NCBI GenBank assembly: GCA_040275425.1
Contig: JBEOKB010000143.1
Span: 1 to 33,704 of the forward strand
Length of the DNA stretch: 33,704 bases
Reading direction: 5' to 3'
Source of the DNA: Pinisolibacter sp040275425
GTDB taxonomy: Bacteria; Pseudomonadota; Alphaproteobacteria; Rhizobiales; Ancalomicrobiaceae
The position numbers and the translations under genes were made by a program. Positions 23,218 through 31,275 of the stretch are shown in pieces (the stretch's first letter is position 1; each line of letters starts with the position of its first letter). A model generated the notes under the pieces. That model made no database searches. It was not told the DNA's origin and worked only from the letters and a program-made list of their open reading frames with translations.

Positions 23218-23244
23218 GCCCGACGGCGCGAGACGCGGTCGGGC
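23218..23244 (+). promoter_or_regulatory. Hairpin between nuoM and nuoN
   Basis: GCCCGAC (23218-23224) pairs with GTCGGGC (23238-23244); after a G-G mismatch GCG pairs with CGC around CGAGA. It begins seven bases after the nuoM stop. No T-run follows, so partial termination or 3'-end protection of the upstream message are both possible. Confidence 0.4.
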
Positions 23245-23320
23245 GGGACCAAACGGGTCGGGGGGCTCTCATCGCGAGACGCCCACCCGGCGAGACGACT
23301 GGGGCTGAGAGTCCGTGACC

Positions 23321-24751
23321 ATGACACCCGATCTCCTTCCGGCGCTGCCGGAGATCCTTCTCGCGATCGGCGCCCTGGCGCTTCTCATGTACGGCGTCTT
23401 CGTCGGCGAGAAGTCGGTTCGCGCCGTGACCTGGGGGGCCGTCGTCCTCGTGGGCGTCGCCCTGGTGTTGGTCCTGCGCGGTCCGCAGGCGGCGTCGGGC
23501 TTCGGCGGCGCCTTCGTGATCGATCCGTTCTCGACCTTCATGAAGGTCCTGGCGCTGATCGGTTCCGGCGTGGCCATCGTCCTGTCGGCGCGTCCGGCGT
23601 CGACCGACGGCTGGGGCCGGTTCGAATACCCGGTCCTGGTGGTGCTCGCGACCGTCGGCATGATGCTGATGATCTCGGCCAACGACCTGATTTCGCTCTA
23701 TCTCGGCCTCGAGCTGCAGTCGCTCGCCCTCTACGTCGTCGCCGCGATGGATCGCGACAACGTCAAGTCGACCGAGGCGGGCCTGAAGTACTTCGTCCTC
23801 GGCGCGCTCTCCTCCGGCATGCTGCTCTACGGTGCCTCGCTCACCTACGGCTTCACCGGCCAGACCGGCTTCGCCGAGATCGCCGGCGCGCTGAAGGGTC
23901 ATGCCCCGTCGGTCGGCGTGGTGTTCGGCCTCGTCTTCGTGATGGCCGGTCTCGCCTTCAAGATCTCTGCGGTGCCGTTCCACATGTGGACGCCCGACGT
24001 CTACGAGGGCTCGCCCACCCCGGTCACCGCCTTCTTCGCCGCCGCGCCCAAGATCGCCGCCTTTGCGCTGGTGATCCGCGTCGTGACCGTGGCCTACGGC
24101 CCGATCGGCCACTCCTGGCAGCAGATCGTCGCCTTCATCGCCATCGCCTCGATGATGCTCGGCGCCTTCGCCGGTATCGGCCAGACCAACATCAAGCGCC
24201 TGATGGCCTATTCCTCGATCGGCCACATGGGTTACGCCCTGGTCGGTCTGGCGGCCGGATCCGCCGCCGGTGTGGGCGCGCTCAACCTCTATCTGGCGAT
24301 CTATCTGGTCACCACGCTCGGCACCTTCGCGATGATCCTGGGCATGCGCCGCGACGGCAAGCCGGTCGAGAACATCTCCGATCTCGCCGGTCTGTCGCGC
24401 TCGCGTCCCGTCGCCGCCTTCGGCTTGGCCATGCTGCTGTTCAGCCTCGCCGGCATCCCGCCGCTGGCCGGCTTCTTCGGCAAGCTCTACGTGTTCCAGG
24501 CCGCCGTCGCCGCCAACCTCTACGTGCTCGCCGTGCTCGGCGTGCTCGCCTCGGTGGTCGGCGCCTTCTACTACATCCGCATCGTCAAGGTGATCTACTT
24601 CGACGAGCCGGCCGCCGAACTCGATCCCTGCTCGATCGAGCAGAAGGTCGTGTTCCTCGCCGCCACCGCCTTCGTGCTGGTGTTCGTGGTCGCCGGCAAC
24701 GGCCTCACCGCCGCGGCCACCGCCGCCGCAGCCAAGTCGCTGCCCTGGTGA
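23321..24751 (+). CDS. nuoN: NADH-quinone oxidoreductase subunit N
   Basis: NuoN (ND2) is the third antiporter-like membrane subunit, nearest to the quinone module. The 476-aa product has about 14 helices and the family motifs LYLGLELQSLALYVVAA near residue 127, KISAVPFHMWTPDVYEGSP (about 217-235), LMAYSSIGHMGYALVGL and LAGIPPLAGFFGKLYVF. I place the start at the ATG at 23321; an in-frame GTG two codons upstream (23315) is nearly equivalent because the ribosome site is weak (GGGG and GAGAG). The last codons overlap birA by four bases (GTGA), so nuo continues directly into biotin ligase. Confidence 0.96.
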   Translation: MTPDLLPALPEILLAIGALALLMYGVFVGEKSVRAVTWGAVVLVGVALVLVLRGPQAASGFGGAFVIDPFSTFMKVLALIGSGVAIVLSARPASTDGWGRFEYPVLVVLATVGMMLMISANDLISLYLGLELQSLALYVVAAMDRDNVKSTEAGLKYFVLGALSSGMLLYGASLTYGFTGQTGFAEIAGALKGHAPSVGVVFGLVFVMAGLAFKISAVPFHMWTPDVYEGSPTPVTAFFAAAPKIAAFALVIRVVTVAYGPIGHSWQQIVAFIAIASMMLGAFAGIGQTNIKRLMAYSSIGHMGYALVGLAAGSAAGVGALNLYLAIYLVTTLGTFAMILGMRRDGKPVENISDLAGLSRSRPVAAFGLAMLLFSLAGIPPLAGFFGKLYVFQAAVAANLYVLAVLGVLASVVGAFYYIRIVKVIYFDEPAAELDPCSIEQKVVFLAATAFVLVFVVAGNGLTAAATAAAAKSLPW

Positions 24752-25551
24752 GTTCCTCGTCATCCGGCGGCGGCCGCTCGAAGGTCGCCGTCGGTCCCTC
24801 CGGATGGCGCGTGGTTCGCCTCGTCGACACCGCCTCCACCAATCTCGAAGCACTCGACAGGGCCCGCGCCGGAGATCCGGGGCGGGTCTGGGTCGTTGCG
24901 GAGCGCCAGAGCGGCGGCCGCGCCCGGCGCGGCCGCGTCTGGACGTCGGAGCCGGGCAATCTCTACGCCACCGCGCTGCTGATCGACCCCTGCGCCCCGC
25001 GCAATCTGCCCGAACTGCCCTTCGTCGCCGCCACCGCCGCCGCTCGTGCCGTCGCCCGCCATGCCGCCGTGTCCGGCCGTCGCGTCGACGTCAAATGGCC
25101 CAACGACCTGCTGATCGGCGGCGCCAAGATCTCCGGCATCCTGCTCGAGACCACGCGCACGCCGTCCGGCGCCACGGCGGTCGCGATCGGCATCGGCATC
25201 AACTGCGTCCACCACCCGCGCGACACCGAGACCCCGGCGACCGATCTGCTCGCCGAGGGCATCGACGCATCTCCCGCCCGCCTCTTCCCCGATCTGGAGT
25301 ATGAGTTGGCGGCGGGTCTCGCCCTGTGGAATCGCGGTGAGGGATTCGCCGGCGTTCGCGCGCAGTGGCTCGCCCACGCCGTCGGCCTCGGCGGGCGCAT
25401 CCGCGTGCGGCTGGTCGAGGGTGAGGACGAGGGCCTGTTCGAGGCGATCGACGACACCGGACGACTGATTCTGCGCCGCGACGACGGCACCATGCGACTG
25501 ATTTCGGCGGGCGACGTGTTCTTCCCCGGACGCCCGAGCGAGGAGAAATGA
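24748..25551 (+). CDS. birA: Biotin--[acetyl-CoA-carboxylase] ligase, without DNA-binding domain
   Basis: The enzyme activates biotin with ATP and attaches it to the biotin carboxyl carrier protein and related carboxylases. The 267-aa product has DTASTNLEALDRA (27-39), the biotinyl-AMP loop SGGRARRGRVW (55-65), the catalytic-domain motif KWPNDLLIGGAKISGIL with Lys127 matching the biotin-contacting lysine of the family, and GIGINC. A C-terminal SH3-like domain follows. There is no N-terminal helix-turn-helix, so it is a ligase only and not the biotin repressor. The start is a GTG at 24748 overlapping the nuoN stop; no ATG lies before the catalytic motifs. Its own stop overlaps the rnj start by four bases. 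Confidence 0.93.
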   Translation: MSSSSSGGGRSKVAVGPSGWRVVRLVDTASTNLEALDRARAGDPGRVWVVAERQSGGRARRGRVWTSEPGNLYATALLIDPCAPRNLPELPFVAATAAARAVARHAAVSGRRVDVKWPNDLLIGGAKISGILLETTRTPSGATAVAIGIGINCVHHPRDTETPATDLLAEGIDASPARLFPDLEYELAAGLALWNRGEGFAGVRAQWLAHAVGLGGRIRVRLVEGEDEGLFEAIDDTGRLILRRDDGTMRLISAGDVFFPGRPSEEK

Positions 25552-27233
25552 TGGCGAAGCGGACCCGCAAGGGCGACGAACTGGTGTTTCTGCCGCTCGG
25601 CGGCGTCGGTGAGATCGGCATGAATCTCGGCCTCTACGGCTACGGCCCCGAGGACGATCGCCAGTGGCTGATGGTCGACTGCGGCATCACCTTCGCCTCC
25701 GAATTCGACGAACCCGGCGTCGATCTGATCTTCCCCGACGTCCGCTTCATCGAGGAGGAGCGCCGCAACCTCGTCGGCATCGTCATCACCCATGCCCACG
25801 AGGACCATTTCGGTGCGCTGCTGGAGCTGTGGCCGCGCCTGAAGGCCCCCGTCCACATGACCCCCTTCGCCGCCGGTCTGCTCGAGGCCAAGGCGGCGGG
25901 CGAGAGCGGCGCGCCCGACATCCCGGTGACCCGCTTCACCGCCGGCGATCGCCTGAAGCTCGGCCCCTTCGAGGTCGAGGCGGTCTCGGTCGCCCACTCG
26001 ATCCCCGAGGCGGTGTCGCTCGCCATCCGGACCCCGCTCGGCACGGTGATCCACACCGGCGACTGGAAGGTCGACGAGACCCCGGTCGTCGGCTGGGCCA
26101 CCGACTTCGACCGCTTCCGCGAGATCGGCGACGAGGGCGTGCTGGCGCTGGTCAACGACAGTACCAACGTGCTGCGCGACGGCGACAGCCCGTCCGAGCG
26201 TGCCGTCGCCGAGACGCTGAAGGATCTGATCGCCCGCGCCCCCGCGCGCGTCGGCGTCACCACCTTCGCCTCGAACATCGGCCGTATCCGCGCGGTCGCA
26301 GAGGCGGCCGCCGCCGCCGAGCGCAACGTCGTGGTGATGGGCCGCGCCATGCGCCGGGCCATCGACGTCGCCCGCGAATGCGGCCTGCTCGACGGGCTGC
26401 CCGAGTTCCTCGACGATCAGGCCTTCGGCTGGCTGCCGCGCGACAAGGTCGTGGCGCTCCTGACCGGGAGCCAGGGGGAGAGCCGCGCCGCGCTCGCCCG
26501 CATCGCCTCGGGCGACCATCGCCACGTCGCGCTGTCGCCGGGCGACATCATGGTGTTCTCCTCGCGCACCATTCCCGGCAACGAGAAGTCGGTCAATGCG
26601 ATCATGAACGGTCTCGCCTCGAAGGGCGTGAAGATCGTGACCGATCGCGATTGCCTCGTCCACGTCTCCGGCCATCCGCGCCGCGGCGAGATGAAGCGCC
26701 TCTACGACGCCGTGCGCCCGAGGATCGCCGTGCCGGTCCACGGCGAACCGCTCCATCTCTCGGTTCATGCGGAGTTCGCCACCTCGCTCGGCGTGCCCCA
26801 GATCGGCCACGCCCTCAACGGCCGCATGCTGCGGCTCGCCCCCGCGCCGATCGCCGAGGTCGACGAGGTCTTCTCCGGCCGTCTCTTCCGCGACGGCACG
26901 CTGTTGACCACCCCCGACAAGTCCGGCGCGAGCGCGCGGCGCAAGGCCTCTTTCGCGGGTGTGGTGGCGGTGTCGCTGGTGATCGACGAGAAGGGCAACG
27001 CGCTCGCCGATCCGGTCGTCGCCCTCGTCGGCATCCCCGAGGAGGACGCGCGCGGCCGCCTCATGTCGGATGCGGCCGAAGTGGCGGCGAGTTCGACCCT
27101 CGACGGCCTGCCGCGCGCCAAGCGCAAGGACCACGCCGCCGTCGCCGACGCGGTCAAGCGCGCGGTGCGCGGCGCCGTCAACGAACGCTGGGGCAAGAAG
27201 CCGATCGTCGAGGTCATGGTCACGGTGATCTGA
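25548..27233 (+). CDS. rnj: Ribonuclease J (metallo-beta-lactamase/beta-CASP nuclease)
   Basis: RNase J is a 5'-3' exoribonuclease and endonuclease acting in messenger decay and rRNA maturation. The 561-aa product has the metallo-beta-lactamase core with LPLGGVGEIGMNLGLY near the N-terminus, the metal motif THAHEDHFGA (His82, His84, Asp86, His87), the HTGDWKVDETP loop and NDSTNV. The beta-CASP part has ASNIGRIRAV, LLTGSQGE and VHVSGHPRRGEMKRLY, with VPVHGEPLHL close to its end; the C-terminal domain matches the RNase J layout. Starts at 25548 and 25551 (ATGATG) are both possible; AGGAG lies four to seven bases upstream. The overlap with birA points to coupled translation. Confidence 0.95.
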   Translation: MMAKRTRKGDELVFLPLGGVGEIGMNLGLYGYGPEDDRQWLMVDCGITFASEFDEPGVDLIFPDVRFIEEERRNLVGIVITHAHEDHFGALLELWPRLKAPVHMTPFAAGLLEAKAAGESGAPDIPVTRFTAGDRLKLGPFEVEAVSVAHSIPEAVSLAIRTPLGTVIHTGDWKVDETPVVGWATDFDRFREIGDEGVLALVNDSTNVLRDGDSPSERAVAETLKDLIARAPARVGVTTFASNIGRIRAVAEAAAAAERNVVVMGRAMRRAIDVARECGLLDGLPEFLDDQAFGWLPRDKVVALLTGSQGESRAALARIASGDHRHVALSPGDIMVFSSRTIPGNEKSVNAIMNGLASKGVKIVTDRDCLVHVSGHPRRGEMKRLYDAVRPRIAVPVHGEPLHLSVHAEFATSLGVPQIGHALNGRMLRLAPAPIAEVDEVFSGRLFRDGTLLTTPDKSGASARRKASFAGVVAVSLVIDEKGNALADPVVALVGIPEEDARGRLMSDAAEVAASSTLDGLPRAKRKDHAAVADAVKRAVRGAVNERWGKKPIVEVMVTVI

Positions 27234-27252
27234 CGCGACGCAAGTGGGATTG

Positions 27253-27270
27253 CCCGGCCCCCGCGCCGGG
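27253..27270 (+). terminator. Possible terminator hairpin after rnj
   Basis: CCCGGC (27253-27258) and GCCGGG (27265-27270) form a 6-bp GC stem with a six-base loop, 20 bases after the rnj stop. No T-run. It may only partly separate the nuo-birA-rnj message from mce. Confidence 0.35.
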
Positions 27271-27312
27271 GCTAATGCAGGGGCCGAAACGTCCCGAAGG
27301 GAGATGCGCAAG

Positions 27313-27717
27313 ATGATCGGACGCCTCAATCACGTCGCCATCGCGGTGAAGGACCTCGCCGCCGCGACCGCCGTCTATCGCGACACGCTGGGCGCCAAGG
27401 TGTCCGCGCCGCTGCCCCAGCCGGAGCACGGGGTCACCGTCGTCTTCGTCGAGCTGCCCAACACCAAGGTCGAGCTGCTCGAGCCGCTCGGCGAGAACTC
27501 CTCGATCGCCAAGTTCGTCGAGAAGAACCCCGACGGCGCGATCCATCACGTCTGCTACGAGGTCGAGGACATCCTCGCCGCCCGCGACAAGCTCAAGGCC
27601 ACCGGCGCGCGCGTGTTGGGCTCCGGCGAGCCCAAGATCGGCGCCCACGGCAAGCCGGTGCTGTTCCTTCACCCGAAGGACTTCTGCGGCACCCTGGTCG
27701 AGATCGAACAGATCTGA
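27313..27717 (+). CDS. mce: Methylmalonyl-CoA epimerase
   Basis: This 134-aa glyoxalase-fold enzyme interconverts the (2R) and (2S) forms of methylmalonyl-CoA, linking propionyl-CoA carboxylase to methylmalonyl-CoA mutase. It starts MIGRLNHVAIAVKDL with His7 as the first metal ligand; IHHVCYEVED supplies His79 and the C-terminal TLVEIEQ supplies Glu130. GSGEPKIGAHGKPVLFLHPKD is the typical loop before the last strand. Length is exactly that of bacterial epimerases. An in-frame ATG at 27304 is only one base from AAGGGAG, so the ATG at 27313 is preferred. Biotin ligase is needed for propionyl-CoA carboxylase, so the nearby birA has a loose metabolic link. Confidence 0.94.
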   Translation: MIGRLNHVAIAVKDLAAATAVYRDTLGAKVSAPLPQPEHGVTVVFVELPNTKVELLEPLGENSSIAKFVEKNPDGAIHHVCYEVEDILAARDKLKATGARVLGSGEPKIGAHGKPVLFLHPKDFCGTLVEIEQI

Positions 27718-27757
27718 CGCCCCTGGCGGGCGCCCGCGCCCGGTTCTAGAATGAGAT

Positions 27758-27789
27758 GAGGGCGCCGCCGCACCCCGGTCGGCGCCCTT
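27758..27789 (+). terminator. Hairpin after mce
   Basis: AGGGCGCCG (27759-27767) pairs perfectly with CGGCGCCCT (27780-27788) around a 12-base loop, with a G-T pair outside. It is 41 bases beyond the mce stop and 29 bases before the DUF1467 start; TTCGTGCG follows, so the tail is weak. Confidence 0.5.
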
Positions 27790-27817
27790 CGTGCGTCCGC
27801 GCGCCGAAGGGGGCGAA

Positions 27818-28090
27818 ATGAAGATCGGAACGCTGATCGCGATCTACTTCGTGGTGTGGTGGATCGTGCTGTTCGCGATTCTGCCCCTGCGCGTGCGCAC
27901 CCAGGCGGAAACGGGTGAGGTCGTGCCCGGCACGCCCGCCTCCGCCCCCGAGCGCCCGCGTCTTCTCTACAAGGCCGGGCTCACCACCATCGTCGCCTTC
28001 GTCGTGACGGCCGGCCTGTGGGCGCTGATCCATTCCGGGCTCGCCCTCGACGACATTCCGTTCCTGCCGAAGTTCGCGGCCCCGCGCTGA
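27818..28090 (+). CDS. DUF1467 family small membrane protein
   Basis: A 90-aa inner-membrane protein of unknown function, recognised as DUF1467 by its N-terminal MKIGTLIAIYFVVWWIVLF, the LPLRVRTQAETGEVVPGT segment after the first helix, and the APERPRLLYKAGLTT block leading into a second helix (about 52-72). Two membrane helices with a conserved polar link facing the cytoplasm or periplasm are expected. A clear GAAGGGGG lies upstream of the ATG. In rhizobial genomes this family follows mce, as it does here, so the gene order itself supports the call. No function is known to me. Confidence 0.85.
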   Translation: MKIGTLIAIYFVVWWIVLFAILPLRVRTQAETGEVVPGTPASAPERPRLLYKAGLTTIVAFVVTAGLWALIHSGLALDDIPFLPKFAAPR

Positions 28091-28204
28091 GCGTCCATCA
28101 CCGCCGTCGATCGAACGCCTCGCGAAATTTCATGGGTTCGCACCCTCGCGCCGTCGGGAAGCGTCTGCGATGATCCCGGCCCCACTGGAGAGGACGCGAA
28201 GCCG

Positions 28205-30322
28205 ATGAGCCGCCCGACCCCGGTCCGCATCGCCGAGACCACCTGCCCGCACGATTGCCCCTCGACCTGCAGCCTCGAGGTCGAGGTGCTCGACGAGCGC
28301 ACCATCGGCCGCGTGCGCGGCTCCGCCGCCAACACCTATACCGCCGGGGTGATCTGCGCCAAGGTCGCCCGCTACGCCGAACGCGTCCACTCGCCCGACC
28401 GCCTCGTGAAGCCGCTCCTGCGCACCGGGCCGAAGGGCTCGGGTGAGTTCCGCGAGATCGGTTGGGACGAGGCGCTCGATCGCGCCGCCGAGGGCCTGCT
28501 CGCCGCCGAGCGCGCCCACGGACCCGAGAGCGTGTGGGCCTACTACTACGCCGGAACCATGGGTCAGGTGCAGCGCGACGGCATCAACCGCCTGCGCCAC
28601 GCCCGCCGCTGGTCGGAGCAGTTCTCGACCATCTGCACCAATCCCGCCTGGACCGGCTGGATCGCCGGTCACGGCCGCCTCACCGGCGCCGACCCGCGCG
28701 AGATGGCCGAAGCCGATCAGGTGGTGATCTGGGGCACCAACCCGGTCTCGACCCAGGTCAACGTCATGACCCACGCCGCCCGCGCCCGTAAGGAGCGCGG
28801 CGCCCGCATCGTCGTCGTCGACGTCTACCGCACCCCCACCATGGAACAGGCCGACCTCGCGCTGCTCCTGCGCCCCGGCACCGACGCCGCGCTCGCCTGC
28901 GCCGTGATGCACGTCCTCTTCCGCGACGGCCTCGCCGACCGCGAGTTTCTCGCCCGCCGGACCGACGTGCCCGACGAGCTGGAGGCCCATCTCGCCTCTC
29001 GCACGCCGGAATGGGCGGCGGCGATCACCGGCCTCACGGTCGCCGAGATCGAGACCTTCGCTCGCCTGATCGGCACCACGCCACGCACCTTCTTCCGCAT
29101 CGGCTACGGCTTCACCCGCCGTCGCAACGGCACCGTCGCCATGCACGCGGTCTCCTCGATCCCGGTGGTCGCGGGCTCCTGGCGCCATCGCGGGGGAGGG
29201 GCCTTCCACAACAACGGCGCGATCTTCCGTCTCGACAAGACCCTGGTCGAGGGTCGCGACCTGCGCGACACCTCCGTTCGCCGCCTCGATCAGAGCCGCA
29301 TAGGCCCGATCCTCGTCGGCGACGCCGATGCTCTGAAGGGCGGGCCGAAGGTCGCCGCCCTGTTCATCCAGAACACCAACCCGATGAGTGTCGCCCCCGA
29401 GCAGGATGCGGTCCGCGCCGGCTTCGCTCGCGAGGATCTGTTCACGGTGGTCCACGAGCAGTTCATGACCGACACCGCCCGCATGGCCGACGTCGTCCTG
29501 CCCGCCACCACCTTCCTCGAGCACGACGACCTCTATCGCGGTGGCGGCAACAGCTACGTCCTGCTCGGCCCCAAGGTGATCGAGGCGCCGGGTGAGGCGC
29601 GCGAGAACCATTGGGTGATCGCCGAGCTGGCGAAGCGCCTCGGCGCGACCCATCCCGGCTTCGCCATGACCGCGCGCGACCACGCCGACCACATGCTGCG
29701 CGCCGGTGGCTACGGCACCTGGGACGACCTCGCCACCGCCCCACGCGTCGACTGCATCCCCGATTTCGACACCGCCCATTTCGTCGACGGCTTCGGCTAC
29801 CCCGACGGCCGCTTCCGCTTCGCCCCCGACTGGACTTCCGTCACCGCCGAGAACGACGGGCCGATGGGCCCGTGGGCCGATCTGCCGCGCCTGCCCGACC
29901 AGTGGAACGTCGGCGAGACCCCCGACGCCGACCATCCGTTCGCTCTGGTGACCCCGCCCGCGCGCAACTTCCTCAATTCCTCCTTCACCGAGACGGCGAC
30001 CTCCGCCGCCCGCGAGGGTCGGCCGAACCTGCGCATCCACCCCGACGACATGGCCGCCCTCGGCCTCGTCGACGGCGACGAGGTGCGGCTCTCCAATTCA
30101 CGCGGCGCGGTGCGGCTGTGGGCGGTCGCCTTCGAGGGCGTGCGGCGCGGCGTGGTCGTGGCCGAGGGGATCTTCCCCAACCGCGCCCATCCCGACGGGC
30201 GCGGCATCAACACCCTGACCGGCGCCGACCCGATCGCCCCCTACGGCGGCGCCGCCTTCCACGACGTGCGCGTGCGGGTGGAGAAGTCGATTCCTGGGGA
30301 CGTGTCACCGAACCGCACTTGA
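28205..30322 (+). CDS. Molybdopterin-dependent oxidoreductase (DMSO reductase superfamily), solitary
   Basis: A 705-aa molybdenum or tungsten bis-MGD enzyme. The N-terminal [4Fe-4S] motif is Cys14-x3-Cys18-x3-Cys22-x28-Cys51 (ETTCPHDCPSTC and GVICAKV). GWDEALDRAA, IWGTNPVSTQ, the IGYGFTRRRNG segment, NTNPMSVAPEQ and DVVLPATTFLEHDD are cofactor-binding features of the superfamily. Cys144 in STICTNPAWTG is in the region that usually supplies the metal ligand; whether it does so is uncertain. The C-terminal MopB-binding domain includes TPPARNFLNSSF and LVDGDEVRLSNSRGAV. There is no Tat signal, so it is cytoplasmic. No iron-sulfur, cytochrome or membrane partner lies beside it, and the substrate cannot be told. 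The ATG at 28205 follows GAGAGGA. Confidence 0.9.
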   Translation: MSRPTPVRIAETTCPHDCPSTCSLEVEVLDERTIGRVRGSAANTYTAGVICAKVARYAERVHSPDRLVKPLLRTGPKGSGEFREIGWDEALDRAAEGLLAAERAHGPESVWAYYYAGTMGQVQRDGINRLRHARRWSEQFSTICTNPAWTGWIAGHGRLTGADPREMAEADQVVIWGTNPVSTQVNVMTHAARARKERGARIVVVDVYRTPTMEQADLALLLRPGTDAALACAVMHVLFRDGLADREFLARRTDVPDELEAHLASRTPEWAAAITGLTVAEIETFARLIGTTPRTFFRIGYGFTRRRNGTVAMHAVSSIPVVAGSWRHRGGGAFHNNGAIFRLDKTLVEGRDLRDTSVRRLDQSRIGPILVGDADALKGGPKVAALFIQNTNPMSVAPEQDAVRAGFAREDLFTVVHEQFMTDTARMADVVLPATTFLEHDDLYRGGGNSYVLLGPKVIEAPGEARENHWVIAELAKRLGATHPGFAMTARDHADHMLRAGGYGTWDDLATAPRVDCIPDFDTAHFVDGFGYPDGRFRFAPDWTSVTAENDGPMGPWADLPRLPDQWNVGETPDADHPFALVTPPARNFLNSSFTETATSAAREGRPNLRIHPDDMAALGLVDGDEVRLSNSRGAVRLWAVAFEGVRRGVVVAEGIFPNRAHPDGRGINTLTGADPIAPYGGAAFHDVRVRVEKSIPGDVSPNRT

Positions 30323-30409
30323 GCCGGGCGACGCCAGCGGCTAGGCAACGGTGGAATTCCTTTTCCCGGTCGGGCTCGTCTCGCGCCGCCGCTCTCTCGG
30401 AGATGCCCC

Positions 30410-30736
30410 ATGTTCGCCAAGCTCTCGCGCACCCTTCTCCTCGGCGCTCTCTCGGCCGCGGTTCTCGCGCCCGTGGTCGCCTCGGCCCAGTCGATCCCGC
30501 CGGCCCAGGTGTCGCGTGAACTCGTCCGCCGCGTGCTGCTCGACGCCTGCGTCTATGCCGAAGCGGGCAAGGAGGACGTCAAGAAGGAGAAGGTGGTCGA
30601 CGCCTGCCAGTGCGCCTCGCACAAGGCGCTGAAGGGCGTGAAGGAGGAGGAGATCGCAAAGATCGCCGAGAACCGCAACGTTCCCGACGCCTGGTATTCC
30701 GCCACCACCGACGCCTACGAGGGCTGTCGTCGCTGA
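30410..30736 (+). CDS. Small secreted protein with four cysteines (unknown)
   Basis: I do not recognise this 108-aa protein. It has a classical Sec signal peptide: basic N-region (KLSR), hydrophobic core LLLGALSAAVLAPVV and a likely cleavage ASA-Q after residue 26, leaving a mature part of about 82 residues. The mature protein is helical and charged, with cysteines at 47, 66, 68 (CQC) and 106, an even number that fits two disulfides in the periplasm. There is no lipobox. GGAGA precedes the ATG. It is 87 bases after the molybdoenzyme gene on the same strand and might share its transcript, but nothing in the sequence links the functions. Confidence 0.78.
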   Translation: MFAKLSRTLLLGALSAAVLAPVVASAQSIPPAQVSRELVRRVLLDACVYAEAGKEDVKKEKVVDACQCASHKALKGVKEEEIAKIAENRNVPDAWYSATTDAYEGCRR

Positions 30737-30750
30737 GGCGACACCCTCAG
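30725..30750. terminator. Overlapping hairpins between convergent genes
   Basis: TGTCGTC/GGCGACA (30725-30731 with 30737-30743) and the alternative CTGAGG/CCTCAG (30733-30738 with 30745-30750) cover the 10-base gap between the secreted protein stop and the opposing gene's stop. Either could end transcription from both sides. Confidence 0.45.
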
Positions 30751-31157
30751 TGTGACAACCCGATCCACACCGCCGCGCCCAGAAGCGCGAAGCCGATCAC
30801 CGAGATCGGCGTGGTCGACTGCGGTTCGTAGCCGTCCTCGTAGGTGCTGCCGTCGTTCTCGGGGTCGACGCGCACGCGCACGCGCCTTCCATGAGGATTG
30901 GCATCGAGATACGCGATCGCCTCGGTCGGGATGAAGAAGTCCTGCGCGATCTCGTACTGCTTGCCGTCGTCGGTCTGCAGCGTCAGATACACCCGCTGCG
31001 GTCCGTCGGCGTCGTAGCGCCCGAGATGACGGCGGGCGATGACCCGCCCCTCGATCGCCGGACGTGACCACGCACGTATGCGCGCGAAGCCGTCGCTGTG
31101 GGCGGCCTGGAGACACAGAAAGCCGAAGACGGCGAGAGCGATGACGTACCAGTTCAT
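30747..31157 (-). CDS. Small membrane protein, DUF3592-like
   Basis: A 136-aa protein with a membrane helix near each end: about 3-19 (YVIALAVFGFLCLQAA) and 118-134 (ISVIGFALLGAAVWIGL). The middle is a beta-rich soluble domain with GRVIARRHLGRYD, RVYLTLQTDDGKQYEI and RVRVRVDPENDGST, the last being the turn before the second helix. This plan (helix, beta domain ending in a DP-type turn, helix) is what DUF3592 proteins look like, but I assign it by layout only. The open frame reaches a TTG at 31178; the ATG at 31157 leads straight into the first helix and is preferred. It is followed on the same strand direction by nothing (convergent stop) and preceded by a similar gene. Confidence 0.72.
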   Translation of the reverse strand: MNWYVIALAVFGFLCLQAAHSDGFARIRAWSRPAIEGRVIARRHLGRYDADGPQRVYLTLQTDDGKQYEIAQDFFIPTEAIAYLDANPHGRRVRVRVDPENDGSTYEDGYEPQSTTPISVIGFALLGAAVWIGLSH

Positions 31158-31275
31158 CGGCGTCTCTACTCGTGGCAACAGTGAAACCGACGACCGCCGT
31201 CGGATCCGAACGTCGAGCAGACTAACGCGAGAAGGTTTCGCTGGAGTTCACGCCGGGCGAGTGTCGCACGAAGCG

